In this document: piece after piece, positions 1-7,245 of the stretch
Layout of the letters: each line of letters opens with the position of its first letter
How positions within the stretch are numbered: position 1 is the first letter of the stretch
Assembly (NCBI GenBank): GCA_030539815.1
Contig: JAUNXM010000085.1
Span: forward strand, 1 to 8,518
Source: Methanobacterium sp.
GTDB taxonomy: Archaea > Methanobacteriota > Methanobacteria > Methanobacteriales > Methanobacteriaceae
DNA: 8,518 nt
Direction of reading: 5' to 3'
Position numbers and translations under genes: made by a program
Notes under the pieces: model-generated
Told to the model about the DNA's origin: nothing
Seen by the model: only the letters and a program-made list of their open reading frames with translations
Databases searched by the model: none

Positions 1-165
1 CTTTTTAGGTACTCATACTTCCTTTAAGAATCTTTTAATTTCTCCTAATTTTTTGGGTTTGTATTAGTTAACAATTGTTTCCAAAACTTTGTGCTCTATC
101 AAAATAATTAAGACTTGTTAATTTAAAAAGGAATGAAAATGAATTGGGATAGATAAGGAAGGGGT
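1..165. other. AT-rich spacer, no gene seen
   Basis: No open frame of useful length with a ribosome binding site is visible on either strand. The best ATG (near 134) opens only a few codons. The minus strand just after the stop of the TIM-barrel gene has T-rich stretches, including a run of five T near 125-129, that could serve as an archaeal oligo-T terminator, but there is no convincing hairpin. Confidence 0.5.
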
Positions 166-915
166 TTAAAGTTTAAACAGTTTTGAAAATGATTCTTCTG
201 CTTCTGCCCCTGAAGCTATTCCAAGAGCCACCATGTCCACGAAATCCAATGTTTTAAGATAATCAAAAGCATTATCAGGTGTCATTATCCCTGCAGCAAG
301 AACGTGCATGGCGATTATGGTTTTATCCACTTTTTTGATGATTTCTTTGAAATGGGCTCTTTCATCAGGGCCATATGTATCGCAATCCATCAAATATCCC
401 AGACGGTTAACTGGAACCATGTACATTTTGAAATCATTCAACACCGGGGAATCAAGCAATTTCAAGGTGGTGCTGAAGGGGAATTGGGTTATCAGGCCTG
501 GTATTGATCCAGTATCTTTGATATTATCCAGTTTTTCTCCAATTAAATTCCAGTCTGTCTGGTCAGTAATCTCCGGATCTACCAGCATGGCACTGGCACC
601 TAACTCAGATAAAAGATTTATATCCTCTTGTTCTGATTCTGGGCGGATGGTGGCTATTACATCCATTGGACAGCCCTCATCCATGGCTATGTGCAAAGCC
701 TCTATAACCGGATCATGGGGTATTAATTGTATTCCCTTAACTCCAAGATTGTAGGATTTGATCATTACCTTGGCCATTGCTTCAGGGTTTCGGTAAAGAT
801 CCAGGAGGTATAGTCGTGCACGATGGCCGAAGTGAGCAGCTCCAATAAATGGAGAGGTCCCTAGTAAAGTGCGAGGGATCTGTTTTTCGAATATTTTAAG
901 GTAGCCTTCTAACAT
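166..915 (-). CDS. Conserved hypothetical TIM-barrel-type protein
   Basis: The protein has 249 residues, no signal peptide and no membrane segment, so it should be cytoplasmic. I do not recognise a characterised family. Alternating short hydrophobic strands and helices look like a (beta/alpha)8 barrel: strands near residues 14-24, 61-66, 84-90, 106-112, 138-142, 164-169, 199-208 and 226-232. The N-terminus (LLGTSPFIGAAHFGHRAR, residues 17-34) and the C-terminal VDMVALGIASGAEAEES (226-242) recall aldo/keto-reductase-like and other phosphate-binding barrels, but I cannot identify a catalytic Tyr/Lys/His set with confidence. Conserved-looking polar sites include H29, R32, H67, D68, E80, R91, D176, D179 and H204. 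The start ATG has only a weak purine-rich leader (AGAGATT). The split YbjQ gene ends 51 bp upstream on the same strand, so co-transcription is possible. The substrate is unknown. Confidence 0.8.
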   Translation of the reverse strand: MLEGYLKIFEKQIPRTLLGTSPFIGAAHFGHRARLYLLDLYRNPEAMAKVMIKSYNLGVKGIQLIPHDPVIEALHIAMDEGCPMDVIATIRPESEQEDINLLSELGASAMLVDPEITDQTDWNLIGEKLDNIKDTGSIPGLITQFPFSTTLKLLDSPVLNDFKMYMVPVNRLGYLMDCDTYGPDERAHFKEIIKKVDKTIIAMHVLAAGIMTPDNAFDYLKTLDFVDMVALGIASGAEAEESFSKLFKL

Positions 916-966
916 TTTAATCTCTTTATTTTAATATACTGGGGAGTTTTGTTAAAGTTTGGTGGT

Positions 967-1291
967 TTATTCTACTTTGTGAGCCACAACAGCAGTTCCG
1001 AATACCAGGATCTCCTGCATCACATCTGAAATATCGTTGGAATCGTAACGAGCACTGATTATAGCGTTGGCTCCCATGGCTTTGGCATGGTCAATGGCCC
1101 GGGTCATAGCTTCATCTCGTGTTTCTTCCATCATACTCACCTCCGAACATTGAGCGTATTCCAGCACCTATCTGCCCACCAACACCCCTACTACGTACTG
1201 TAAGGCCGTAAACAAATCCTTTAGTTTCGGTAATTTCATATCCTGGTATGTAATTCGAGCTCACAATAATATATTCATCAATTGAGACCAT
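967..1291 (-). pseudogene. YbjQ/UPF0145 family (heavy-metal-binding-domain-like) protein gene, split by a frameshift
   Basis: Two overlapping minus-strand frames together give one YbjQ-family protein. Frame A starts at 1291 after a strong ribosome binding site (AAGGAGGT, 1299-1306) and encodes 59 residues: MVSIDEYIIVSSNYIPGYEI, then the family's GxxxGLTVRSR and GAGIRSMFGGE segments, ending at a TGA at 1112-1114. Frame B carries the C-terminal half from MMEETRDEA (ATGs at 1134 or 1131) through GANAIISARYDSN and MQEILVFGTAVVAHK to the stop at 967. The family (known as small decamer-forming proteins of obscure function, about 105 residues) normally has about nine residues between GG and the ETRDEA helix. 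Here only about three remain, so a net loss of about 17 nt fits better than a single-base error. The two halves are otherwise intact, so the lesion is recent, is a sequence error, or the halves are made separately from the internal ribosome binding site. Confidence 0.75.
1137..1144 (-). promoter_or_regulatory. Strong Shine-Dalgarno sequence inside the split YbjQ gene
   Basis: The codons for the conserved GGE motif read GGAGGTGA on the minus strand, a perfect match to the archaeal anti-Shine-Dalgarno complement. It lies 2 nt before one ATG (1134) and 5 nt before the next (1131), both in the frame of the downstream half. The upstream frame stops about 20 nt later, so the arrangement would allow coupled translation of a 55-56-residue C-terminal fragment. 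It may equally be an accident of the motif's codons. Confidence 0.4.
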
Positions 1292-1356
1292 AATTTGGAC
1301 CTCCTTAACTCGTTCTATTATTTAATTTCACAGCCAACAATCTAAAAAAACTTGCA

Positions 1357-1365
1357 TTGTATAAA
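1357..1365 (-). promoter_or_regulatory. Candidate TATA box for the YbjQ gene
   Basis: On the minus strand this reads TTTATACAA, close to the archaeal TATA consensus, preceded by purine-rich DNA. It would place transcription start near 1336 and leave a leader of about 45 nt containing the ribosome binding site at 1299-1306. Position and motif only. Confidence 0.35.
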
Positions 1366-1655
1366 CTCATAGCACTTCCCAGATATAAATTTATGCTCTT
1401 TAAGAGTTTAAATCTTTTAAATTCAGTTAAAATATATTAATTTTAATAATAATAATCTATTAAATGAATATCTTTTCAATTATCCTTTAATTCGGGTAAA
1501 TAATTTTATACTAAGTTTTGATTAAATAGGGATAATGATGTATTTAAAAAATTATAGGGATTTAGTTATTTTTCACTATTTATTTGTTGTTATCAGATGT
1601 TTTTTCACAACAGATTTAAATCTATATCTCACCTAATAAGAATATTGAACGATAA

Positions 1656-1664
1656 TTTAAATTT
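1656..1664 (+). promoter_or_regulatory. Candidate serA TATA box
   Basis: TTTAAATTT fits an archaeal TATA box. Counting about 25 nt from its centre puts the transcript start near 1685, giving a leader of about 19 nt before the ATG at 1704. It would also put the start almost exactly on the in-frame ATG at 1686, so a leaderless alternative cannot be excluded. Confidence 0.35.
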
Positions 1665-1703
1665 GACATGTAAGTTTGTAATAAAATGGATAAAGTGGAT
1701 AAT

Positions 1704-3275
1704 ATGAATGTACTTATCGCTGATCAAATAAACCAGAAAGGAATCGAAGAATTGGAAGAGGTTGCAGAAGTCATTGCGCGTACCGATATCACTCCAGAAG
1801 AACTGGTAGAGGATATTAAAGATTTTGATGCCATTGTAGTTAGAAGCAGAACCAAAGTGACCCGTGAAGTTATTGAAGCTGCTCCCTCATTAAAAATCAT
1901 TGCCCGAGCTGGAGTGGGTGTGGATAATGTAGATGTGGAAGCAGCCACAGAAAGAGGAATTATGGTGGTTAACGCACCAGAATCCACCTCTATAACTGTG
2001 GCAGAACATACCATGGGCCTGGTTTTATCCATGTCTCGTAAGATAGCCATTGCCGATAAATCAGTTAAGGAAGGCAAATGGGAAAAGAGCCGATTCATGG
2101 GGATGGAGCTCAATGGTAAAACTCTGGGTATAGTGGGAATGGGCCGTATCGGTAGCCAGGTGGTTATTAGGGCCAAGGCATTTGGTATGGATATTATGGT
2201 CTACGACCCTTACATCACTCCTGAAGCAGCAGCCGAACTGGGAGTGGAAGTGGTTGGTTTGGAAACTCTCCTGGTTAACGCTGATGTAATCACCATCCAC
2301 GTGCCTCTAACTCCTGAGACCAAATACCTCATCTCCAAGCCACAGTTTGAGATAATGAAAGAGAATGCCATTATTGTCAACTGTGCCCGTGGAGGAATCA
2401 TCAAAGAGGATGACCTGTACGTCGCACTCAGTGAGAATGTGATTGGGGGTGCTGCCCTAGATGTGTTTGAAACAGAACCTCCTAGGGAAAGTTCTCTCCT
2501 AAAACTGGATAATGTGGTTTTAACCCCTCACATAGCAGCTTCAACATCTGAAGCTCAGCGTGATGCCGCCATAATCGTGGCCAAGGAGATTAAGAAAGTT
2601 TTCCAGGGGGAATCGCCTAAAAATGTTATTAACATGCCGGTGATGGATCCTGAGACATTTCAACTGATTAAACCATTTTTTGGCCTGGCTGAGAAACTGG
2701 GCAGATTCCTGATTCAAACTGCCCAGGGAAACATCAACGAACTGGACATCACCTACTGCGGGGAACTGGCTGAAATTCAAAAACACGACATCATAACCCG
2801 GATGATCCTCCAGGAAGTTTTAAACCCCATACTCACCGAACCAGTGAACCTGGTAAACGCCCCTGGAGTTGCTAAAAACCGGGGAATAATCATCACTGAA
2901 GGAAAAAGAAGTGATTCAAAGGGTTTCAAAAACCTCATAAGCATTAAAATGAAGGCAGACAATAATGAAGTCAGTGTTGATGGTGTTTTTGACAAAGAAC
3001 CCAAAATAGTCATGATCAACAACTACCAGGTAGATGTGGAAACTGAAGGAACCATGGTAATAGTTTGTTATAAAGACATCCCTGGTCTAATAGGTTCCAT
3101 AGGAACTAAATTAGGCGAACACAATATAAACATAGCTAAAATGCAAGTAGGAAGGCAACAACCTGGTGGGGAAGCAGTTATGGTTCTAAAAGTGGATCAA
3201 AACGTTTCCCGCGATGTGGAGGATGCCATCAAAGCTTTAGTCCATGTGTACGATGCAGTGGCAGTAAATTTATGA
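1704..3275 (+). CDS. serA: D-3-phosphoglycerate dehydrogenase
   Basis: SerA oxidises 3-phosphoglycerate to 3-phosphohydroxypyruvate with NAD, the first step of the phosphorylated serine pathway. In methanogens with SepRS/SepCysS the phosphoserine also feeds cysteine. With 523 residues it is the long archaeal/bacterial form: split substrate-binding domain, Rossmann domain with GMGRIG (residues 145-150), catalytic Arg in NCARGG (R229), Glu in FETEPP (E258) and His in LTPHIAAST (H276), then the intervening domain from about 310 to 430 and a C-terminal ACT domain (about 448-523, [11 protein letters not shown]...[11 protein letters not shown]), which in the family can mediate serine feedback. I chose the ATG at 1704 because homologues I recall begin at (M)xVLIAD and the extra six residues from 1686 (MDKVDN) have no ribosome binding site. 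The start is the only real uncertainty. It is monocistronic, with its own promoter and terminator. Confidence 0.96.
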   Translation: MNVLIADQINQKGIEELEEVAEVIARTDITPEELVEDIKDFDAIVVRSRTKVTREVIEAAPSLKIIARAGVGVDNVDVEAATERGIMVVNAPESTSITVAEHTMGLVLSMSRKIAIADKSVKEGKWEKSRFMGMELNGKTLGIVGMGRIGSQVVIRAKAFGMDIMVYDPYITPEAAAELGVEVVGLETLLVNADVITIHVPLTPETKYLISKPQFEIMKENAIIVNCARGGIIKEDDLYVALSENVIGGAALDVFETEPPRESSLLKLDNVVLTPHIAASTSEAQRDAAIIVAKEIKKVFQGESPKNVINMPVMDPETFQLIKPFFGLAEKLGRFLIQTAQGNINELDITYCGELAEIQKHDIITRMILQEVLNPILTEPVNLVNAPGVAKNRGIIITEGKRSDSKGFKNLISIKMKADNNEVSVDGVFDKEPKIVMINNYQVDVETEGTMVIVCYKDIPGLIGSIGTKLGEHNINIAKMQVGRQQPGGEAVMVLKVDQNVSRDVEDAIKALVHVYDAVAVNL

Positions 3276-3322
3276 TTCAACCTTTTAAAAGAGGTTGAAC
3301 AAAACTTTTTTCCAATTTTTTT
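3276..3322 (+). terminator. serA terminator hairpin with T tracts
   Basis: Immediately after the serA stop, TTCAACC (3276-3282) pairs with GGTTGAA (3293-3299). The inner bases can extend the stem by about three pairs around a TAAA loop. T runs follow at 3306-3311 and 3316-3322, which is what archaeal termination needs. It lies between convergent genes, so it may also limit read-through into the JAMM gene. Confidence 0.65.
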
Positions 3323-3354
3323 CTTAGTAATTTTATTTCAAGTATAATCTATAA

Positions 3355-3798
3355 CTAAATTAACCTGTAACTCGTTATTTCTCCGAATGTATCATATGCA
3401 TGTATGGTATCATCTGCGTATGGATATGCTATTATCATATGGAACAAACCATTTTTGGCAAAAAATTGTAGGTCTGCAGTGGAAGGTTCCCCATTGGGAA
3501 TAGGATGACTGTGAACTGATCCCACCGTGTCGGTGGTGAGGGGCATCATAAAGGTTTTCATCACCGCGCCCTGGTGGGATGTTTCACCGGGTAGGAAAAC
3601 AAGTCCATCCACCTTTAAAACACCATTTTTAACCTTACCTTCAAGTAGAGCTGCAAATTCGAAGGGATGAGATTCTCGAGCAATCTGGATTATATACCCT
3701 AAAACTTCCCGATCTATGAGTATTTCCTGGAATTTCTTATCGTGGTTTCCCAGAAAAGATCCAATTAGCCGGTCCATCCAATTCTCTTTTTTCTTCAT
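3355..3798 (-). CDS. JAMM/MPN+ metalloprotease (Mov34/MPN/PAD-1 family, AfJAMM-like)
   Basis: This 147-residue protein is one complete JAMM zinc-peptidase domain. The metal site is intact: catalytic Glu in HPFEFAALL (E47), then [14 protein letters not shown] with H96, H98, S106 and D109, the canonical HxHPx6SxxD pattern. Segments [15 protein letters not shown] and FHMIIAYPY closely resemble the Archaeoglobus JAMM protein as I remember it. Relatives remove ubiquitin-like SAMP proteins in Haloferax or release peptides from sulfur-carrier proteins. No ThiS/MoaD-like gene is adjacent, so the substrate is open. The frame stays open to an ATG at 3870, but a TATA-like element sits inside those extra codons and the added residues do not fit the family. 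I prefer the ATG at 3798; 3777 is also possible, and none has a strong ribosome binding site. thg1 lies 132 bp upstream on the same strand and serA converges on it. Confidence 0.88.
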   Translation of the reverse strand: MKKKENWMDRLIGSFLGNHDKKFQEILIDREVLGYIIQIARESHPFEFAALLEGKVKNGVLKVDGLVFLPGETSHQGAVMKTFMMPLTTDTVGSVHSHPIPNGEPSTADLQFFAKNGLFHMIIAYPYADDTIHAYDTFGEITSYRLI

Positions 3799-3857
3799 AA
3801 AATCAATCAACAAGGGATGTTTAAGTTTTATGATTCGTATTCTTACTAAAAAACCTG

Positions 3858-3866
3858 TTAAATAAA
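3858..3866 (-). promoter_or_regulatory. Candidate TATA box for the JAMM gene, next to a 15-bp palindrome
   Basis: On the minus strand this reads TTTATTTAA. Transcription would begin near 3836, about 38 nt before the ATG at 3798. Just upstream (3874-3888) is AAAGATT-A-AATCTTT, a perfect 7-bp dyad around a central A, in the position of a regulator site. Motif reading only. Confidence 0.3.
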
Positions 3867-3930
3867 TCATTAAAAAGATTAAATCTTTGATTTAGTTTTA
3901 AATTCTTTTTTTTTAGTTCATTTAAGGGTT

Positions 3931-4674
3931 TTAAATGAATGAATGTGTTCTGAAAAATTCATCATTGAAAAGGGGAAGCTCCCAATCTACGTATGTTTTT
4001 CTCCGGTGAGTGACGGTTTTCTCCTTAAGCATAGGATTAAAACCAGGAACTGTGAATTTTTTCTTATAAATACCCACTCCTCTTCTCTGCCATGCCGGTA
4101 TCTCCGTTAGTTTAATGTCTTTATGGAAGAGAAGGTCATGTAACTGCCGGCTATTCTTTTTATGGAGCATTGCCATTGCATCCTCCTTTGGATGGTCTTC
4201 CCTTAATTTCCAGTAGGAATATCCGTTGAGACAGTTTCTCCAGGCTTCCATCTGTCTCCACTGAAAGTAATCAACAACTCCCCCACTGGATAAGGGTATC
4301 ACCCTGGAATCGAAAGAGACGGGGCTTGTTTTTTTCATTTTTTCCCGAAAATCATCTTTGCCAATGATCTTACTGGTGAAAGCTCCACTTAAAAAACTGG
4401 CCATAACTGAATCAATCTTTTCAACCCGTCCGGCAAAGGGAATTTCTCCCAGAATCAAGCTGATTTCATCAGAGAAGATGAACATAAATTTAGGGTTGAA
4501 CTCCTGGAAGAGCAAGCTGGCTGATTCTGTCATGATCCTCATAAAATTAGGATCGTAGGGTTTTTCAAACTCCAGTTTACGGGATAACTGGGAAAAATTC
4601 CTCCCATCCAACCTGACTACTACGTTGGAAGTGCAGGGAACTTTCAAACTGGAAAAAATTTCACATTCTTTCAT
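3931..4674 (-). CDS. thg1: Archaeal Thg1-type tRNA 3'-5' polymerase (tRNA(His) guanylyltransferase family)
   Basis: Thg1 enzymes add nucleotides to the 5' end of tRNA, opposite to normal polymerases. The 247-residue protein has the palm-domain metal motif VVRLDGRNF (D23) and FIFSDE (D69, E70), with the Thg1 landmarks FDSRV (121-125), DYFQWRQ (135-141) and the C-terminal RRGVGIYKK (198-206). The eukaryotic HINNLYN element is replaced by RNCLNGY (146-152), as expected for archaeal and Thg1-like proteins, which typically do templated 5' addition or repair instead of non-templated G-1 addition. The length is normal. The start at 4674 has GTGAG about seven bases upstream. It stands alone after a 287-bp spacer from nadX and precedes the JAMM gene. 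Whether it matures tRNA(His) or repairs 5'-truncated tRNAs depends on whether this genome encodes G-1. Confidence 0.93.
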   Translation of the reverse strand: MKECEIFSSLKVPCTSNVVVRLDGRNFSQLSRKLEFEKPYDPNFMRIMTESASLLFQEFNPKFMFIFSDEISLILGEIPFAGRVEKIDSVMASFLSGAFTSKIIGKDDFREKMKKTSPVSFDSRVIPLSSGGVVDYFQWRQMEAWRNCLNGYSYWKLREDHPKEDAMAMLHKKNSRQLHDLLFHKDIKLTEIPAWQRRGVGIYKKKFTVPGFNPMLKEKTVTHRRKTYVDWELPLFNDEFFRTHSFI

Positions 4675-4705
4675 TTGAATCTCACGTTATATTTCATTAA
4701 AAAGA

Positions 4706-4716
4706 TTATTTTTAAA
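4706..4716 (-). promoter_or_regulatory. Candidate thg1 TATA box
   Basis: On the minus strand this reads TTTAAAAATAA. It would set the transcript start near 4685, leaving a very short leader that just includes the GTGAG ribosome binding site at 4681-4685. The AT-rich background makes such matches common. Confidence 0.3.
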
Positions 4717-4933
4717 TCCAACTCCAATACATCAAATAAAATATGTCTGCATTTATTTATAATGAATACACTCCAAATCTCCACATTTCCTTAATGAAAA
4801 CGTATTTTATCAGTAATAGAAATTATGGGAATTTATAATTATATAGGTATTAGTTTTATTCTATGATTTATTGTATTGTTATGAGTTCTATAAAAAATAG
4901 AAATATAAAAAAATAAGAATTTAAGAAATTTAA

Positions 4934-4948
4934 TTTCAGTCTCTGAAA
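4934..4948 (-). terminator. Possible terminator after nadX
   Basis: TTTCAG (4934-4939) and CTGAAA (4943-4948) form a 6-bp stem with a 3-nt loop, 13 bp past the nadX stop. On the minus strand it is followed by T-rich DNA, including seven T around 4909-4915. A second AT-only inverted repeat (TTCTAT/ATAGAA, 4886-4902) lies further on. The stem has only two G-C pairs, so this is weak. Confidence 0.35.
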
Positions 4949-4961
4949 AAATGGAATTTAT

Positions 4962-5726
4962 TCAGGTTCCAACTAAAAGGTTTTCATTGAGGCTGTTGAG
5001 TAATTTTATAGCAGAGTATGCAGCTAAAACACTGGTTTTAGGGTTCATTGAACATCGGAGATTGCTGGTTATGGTGCGGAATTCTCCAAAGTCTCCCACC
5101 ATCTCCAACTCGTGCATGTTCCGATCCACTTGGGGGTCGGCAATGATCTTTACATCAATCTCATGCCCGGCGGCTATACTTACTGTGGCTGCCACATTGA
5201 TATTTAGGGGGAATTTCTGAACTGCTTCACTGGCTTTACCTTCATAGAGTATGGTTTCTTTCTCCGTGCTGATCCCCAGTGAACGCGGTGGTTTGCGGGT
5301 TACAAGGGTGATACGTTCAATTTTACCCAGAGATGCGGCTTTTATTCCATCCAATCCGACTATTGCGCCTGAAGGGGCGTATATCCTGCAATTATTTTCT
5401 TTAGCTAGTTTTTGAAGCTTTTCCCTAACTTCAGTGCCTATAAGGCCACCAACACTCATAATAATTACATCTTTACCTGCTTTAAGGATTGAAGGCACCA
5501 TTTCTTCCACTGCACGTGGGGCAGCAGCTTCAATAACCAGATCAACTTGGTTAAGCATGTCTTCCATGTCCAGAACTACCCGGCCATCTACCTGGGAGGC
5601 CAGGTTCTCGGCTCTTTCCATATCTCGATCGTAAAAAAATTTGATTTCAACGCCAAGCTTTCCTTCCCTGGCAAAATTAGTGATGATATTAGCTATGGCG
5701 CCGCATCCCAGTATGCCTACCCTCAT
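4962..5726 (-). CDS. nadX: L-aspartate dehydrogenase, NAD biosynthesis
   Basis: NadX oxidises L-aspartate to iminoaspartate, which NadA condenses with dihydroxyacetone phosphate to quinolinate; it replaces aspartate oxidase in anaerobes. The 254 residues start with a Rossmann fold (GILGCGAIA, residues 4-12; acidic D33/D35 after the second strand). The catalytic domain includes [10 protein letters not shown] (118-127), KPPRSLG (145-151), NINVAAT (175-181), [21 protein letters not shown] (residues 196-216; H205 matches the conserved catalytic-site His) and [13 protein letters not shown] (228-240). The length is typical. No clear ribosome binding site lies close to the ATG, and the PRC-barrel gene stops only 6 bp upstream, so translation is probably coupled to it. 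No nadA or nadC is in the window. The assignment to AspDH, as opposed to another DUF108 enzyme, rests on these motifs and is strong. Confidence 0.93.
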   Translation of the reverse strand: MRVGILGCGAIANIITNFAREGKLGVEIKFFYDRDMERAENLASQVDGRVVLDMEDMLNQVDLVIEAAAPRAVEEMVPSILKAGKDVIIMSVGGLIGTEVREKLQKLAKENNCRIYAPSGAIVGLDGIKAASLGKIERITLVTRKPPRSLGISTEKETILYEGKASEAVQKFPLNINVAATVSIAAGHEIDVKIIADPQVDRNMHELEMVGDFGEFRTITSNLRCSMNPKTSVLAAYSAIKLLNSLNENLLVGT

Positions 5727-5732
5727 TTATAT

Positions 5733-6062
<330 letters not shown>

Positions 6063-6160
6063 CTTTCCACCTCTTATTTTTTGGTGCATACCCTGGGTCT
6101 ATCAAACTTATCCTTTACATTTCAGGGTGCAACGTTAACTAAATTAAATTAAAACCTTCC

Positions 6161-6174
6161 CTATACTTAAATAT
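6161..6174 (-). promoter_or_regulatory. Possible TATA region of the PRC-barrel/nadX operon
   Basis: The minus strand reads ATATTTAAGTATAG here, with a second candidate (TTTAATTTAATTT) about 20 bp closer to the gene. Either would give a leader of about 55-80 nt. The 31-nt dyad at 6173-6203 abuts the first candidate on its upstream side. Confidence 0.25.
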
Positions 6175-6203
6175 TTCTAAAGAAGAGGTTCTTCTTGAGA
6201 AAT
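6173..6203. repeat. 31-nt imperfect inverted repeat in the divergent spacer
   Basis: ATTTCT (6173-6178) pairs with AGAAAT (6198-6203); after one A-G mismatch, AAGAAGA (6180-6186) pairs with TCTTCTT (6190-6196) around a GGT loop. That is 13 of 14 pairs. There is no T run on either side, so it is not an obvious terminator. A smaller GGGGT/ACCTC element with one G-T wobble follows at 6207-6219. It may be an operator or a leader structure. Confidence 0.55.
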
Positions 6204-6339
6204 TTAGGGGTAACACCTCCAATTCATGTGGTCTTTAATAAAAATATATAATGTTAATCCCTGAAAATGTTTTATTAAACAGAACTATAAAATAGAAAGC
6301 TAATATAAATCTAATGGAAATCTAAAGTAGGTATATTAA

Positions 6340-6351
6340 TTTTTAAAATAG
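6340..6351 (+). promoter_or_regulatory. Candidate TATA box for the tRNA-binding protein gene
   Basis: A TTTTTAAAATAG-like segment lies where a TATA box would give a transcript start near 6370 and a leader of about 30 nt carrying the AGGTG ribosome binding site (6392-6396). Similar A/T strings are nearby, so the choice is uncertain. Confidence 0.3.
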
Positions 6352-6401
6352 ATATTTTAAACTAAATTTAATCAATTCATCAAATTGTATTAGGTGCTCT
6401 A

Positions 6402-7124
<723 letters not shown>

Positions 7125-7161
7125 TTATGGACTGTCCCTATATTTTTCAATTATCTTTTCC

Positions 7162-7200
7162 TGCCTTAACGTTAATTAATTCAGTTCTCAAGGCATTTTT
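7162..7200 (+). terminator. Hairpin/T-run terminator after the tRNA-binding protein gene
   Basis: TGCCTT (7162-7167) pairs exactly with AAGGCA (7190-7195), and five T follow directly (7196-7200). The loop is long (22 nt), with AAC and GTT able to pair inside it. It lies in the spacer between convergent genes and points in the plus direction. Confidence 0.5.
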
Positions 7201-7245
7201 AAACAAAAATTGGGTTAATATGGTATAATTTGATGAATGGGGTGA

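Larger units (their letters stand above)
1292..1703. other. AT-rich divergent spacer between the YbjQ gene and serA
   Basis: This spacer of about 400 bp holds the outward promoters of two divergent genes and no credible ORF. Besides the two TATA candidates it contains a perfect 12-bp palindrome AGATTTAAATCT (1612-1623) and a close relative, AGAGTTTAAATCT (1403-1415). The rest is simple A/T-rich sequence such as TTAATAATAATAAT around 1440-1455. Confidence 0.5.

Noticed and set aside
164..178. Repeated GTTTAAA at the end of the TIM-barrel gene, resembling a palindrome
   Set aside because: It encodes the C-terminal KLFKL and the stop codon, so coding explains the repeat.
308..754. 148-residue plus-strand ORF (and an overlapping 67-residue one) opposite the TIM-barrel gene
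   Set aside because: It lies wholly antisense to a longer protein with a coherent fold-like pattern, and its own translation shows no recognisable domain or ribosome binding site.
1724..2176. 150-residue minus-strand ORF opposite serA
   Set aside because: It is a shadow of the serA codons, with low-complexity Ser/Thr runs and no initiation signals.
3799..3870. N-terminal extension of the JAMM protein from the ATG at 3870
   Set aside because: The added 24 residues overlap a TATA-like element, have no ribosome binding site and go beyond the family's usual N-terminus.
4675..4961. Possible small gene or RNA in the spacer between nadX and thg1
   Set aside because: Only AT-rich DNA with weak hairpins and promoter-like strings; no ORF with initiation signals and no tRNA-like cloverleaf was seen.
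6214..6220. Minus-strand GGAGGTG, looking like a ribosome binding site for a small upstream gene
   Set aside because: No start codon follows at usable spacing and the local frames stop within a few codons. It is better explained as part of the small stem at 6207-6219.
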